From Candidatus Parabacteroides intestinavium (lineage in GTDB: Bacteria > Bacteroidota > Bacteroidia > Bacteroidales > Tannerellaceae): a DNA stretch of 7,079 bases. The first letter of the stretch is position 1. Every line of letters starts with the position of its first letter. The notes below the pieces were generated by a model that did not search any database, was not told the origin of the DNA, and worked only from the letters and a program-made list of their open reading frames with translations. A program made the position numbers and the translations under genes. The DNA lies in contig DWYO01000076.1 in the NCBI GenBank assembly GCA_019118725.1, positions 1 through 7,079 of the forward strand, written 5' to 3'. This document shows positions 7,055 through 7,079 of the stretch, piece by piece.

Positions 7055-7079
7055 GGAAATCTTTATTAATTTTCCGCCA

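Overview
The window looks like ordinary chromosomal DNA from a Bacteroidales bacterium (Bacteroides, Parabacteroides or a close relative). The clues are a DUF4468 protein (a family largely confined to Bacteroidota), a Bacteroidota-type TAnnTTTG promoter element, A-rich translation leaders in place of strong Shine-Dalgarno sites, a secreted GH43 enzyme and a short-lipobox lipoprotein. I see no tRNA, rRNA, CRISPR array, insertion sequence or phage gene.

Left part, plus strand (1-2544): three closely spaced genes that look like one operon. The first is the 3' part of a single-domain arabinose-5-phosphate isomerase (KdsD/KpsF/GutQ family, first step towards Kdo for lipopolysaccharide). The second is a PfkB-family sugar kinase. 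The third is a predicted lipoprotein with an N-terminal beta-sandwich-like region and a tyrosine-phosphatase domain. The third gene is the most notable item in the window: its P-loop keeps the Gly-Lys-Asp-Arg part of the signature, but the His-Cys pair is Gln-Gly, so it should be a pseudophosphatase.

Middle, plus strand (2545-4353): a short intergenic region with a promoter -7 element, then a DEAD-box RNA helicase with a DbpA/CsdA-type RNA-binding domain and a basic tail, starting at a TTG codon. A strong hairpin (4364-4406) separates it from the convergent genes and probably terminates transcription from both sides.

Right part, minus strand (4445-7054): an exported two-part DUF4468 protein followed 33 bases downstream by a secreted GH43 glycoside hydrolase, probably co-transcribed. 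No SusC/SusD pair or polysaccharide-locus regulator is visible, so a polysaccharide utilisation locus cannot be claimed from this window. Coding density is high and no gene-free stretch exceeds 100 bases.
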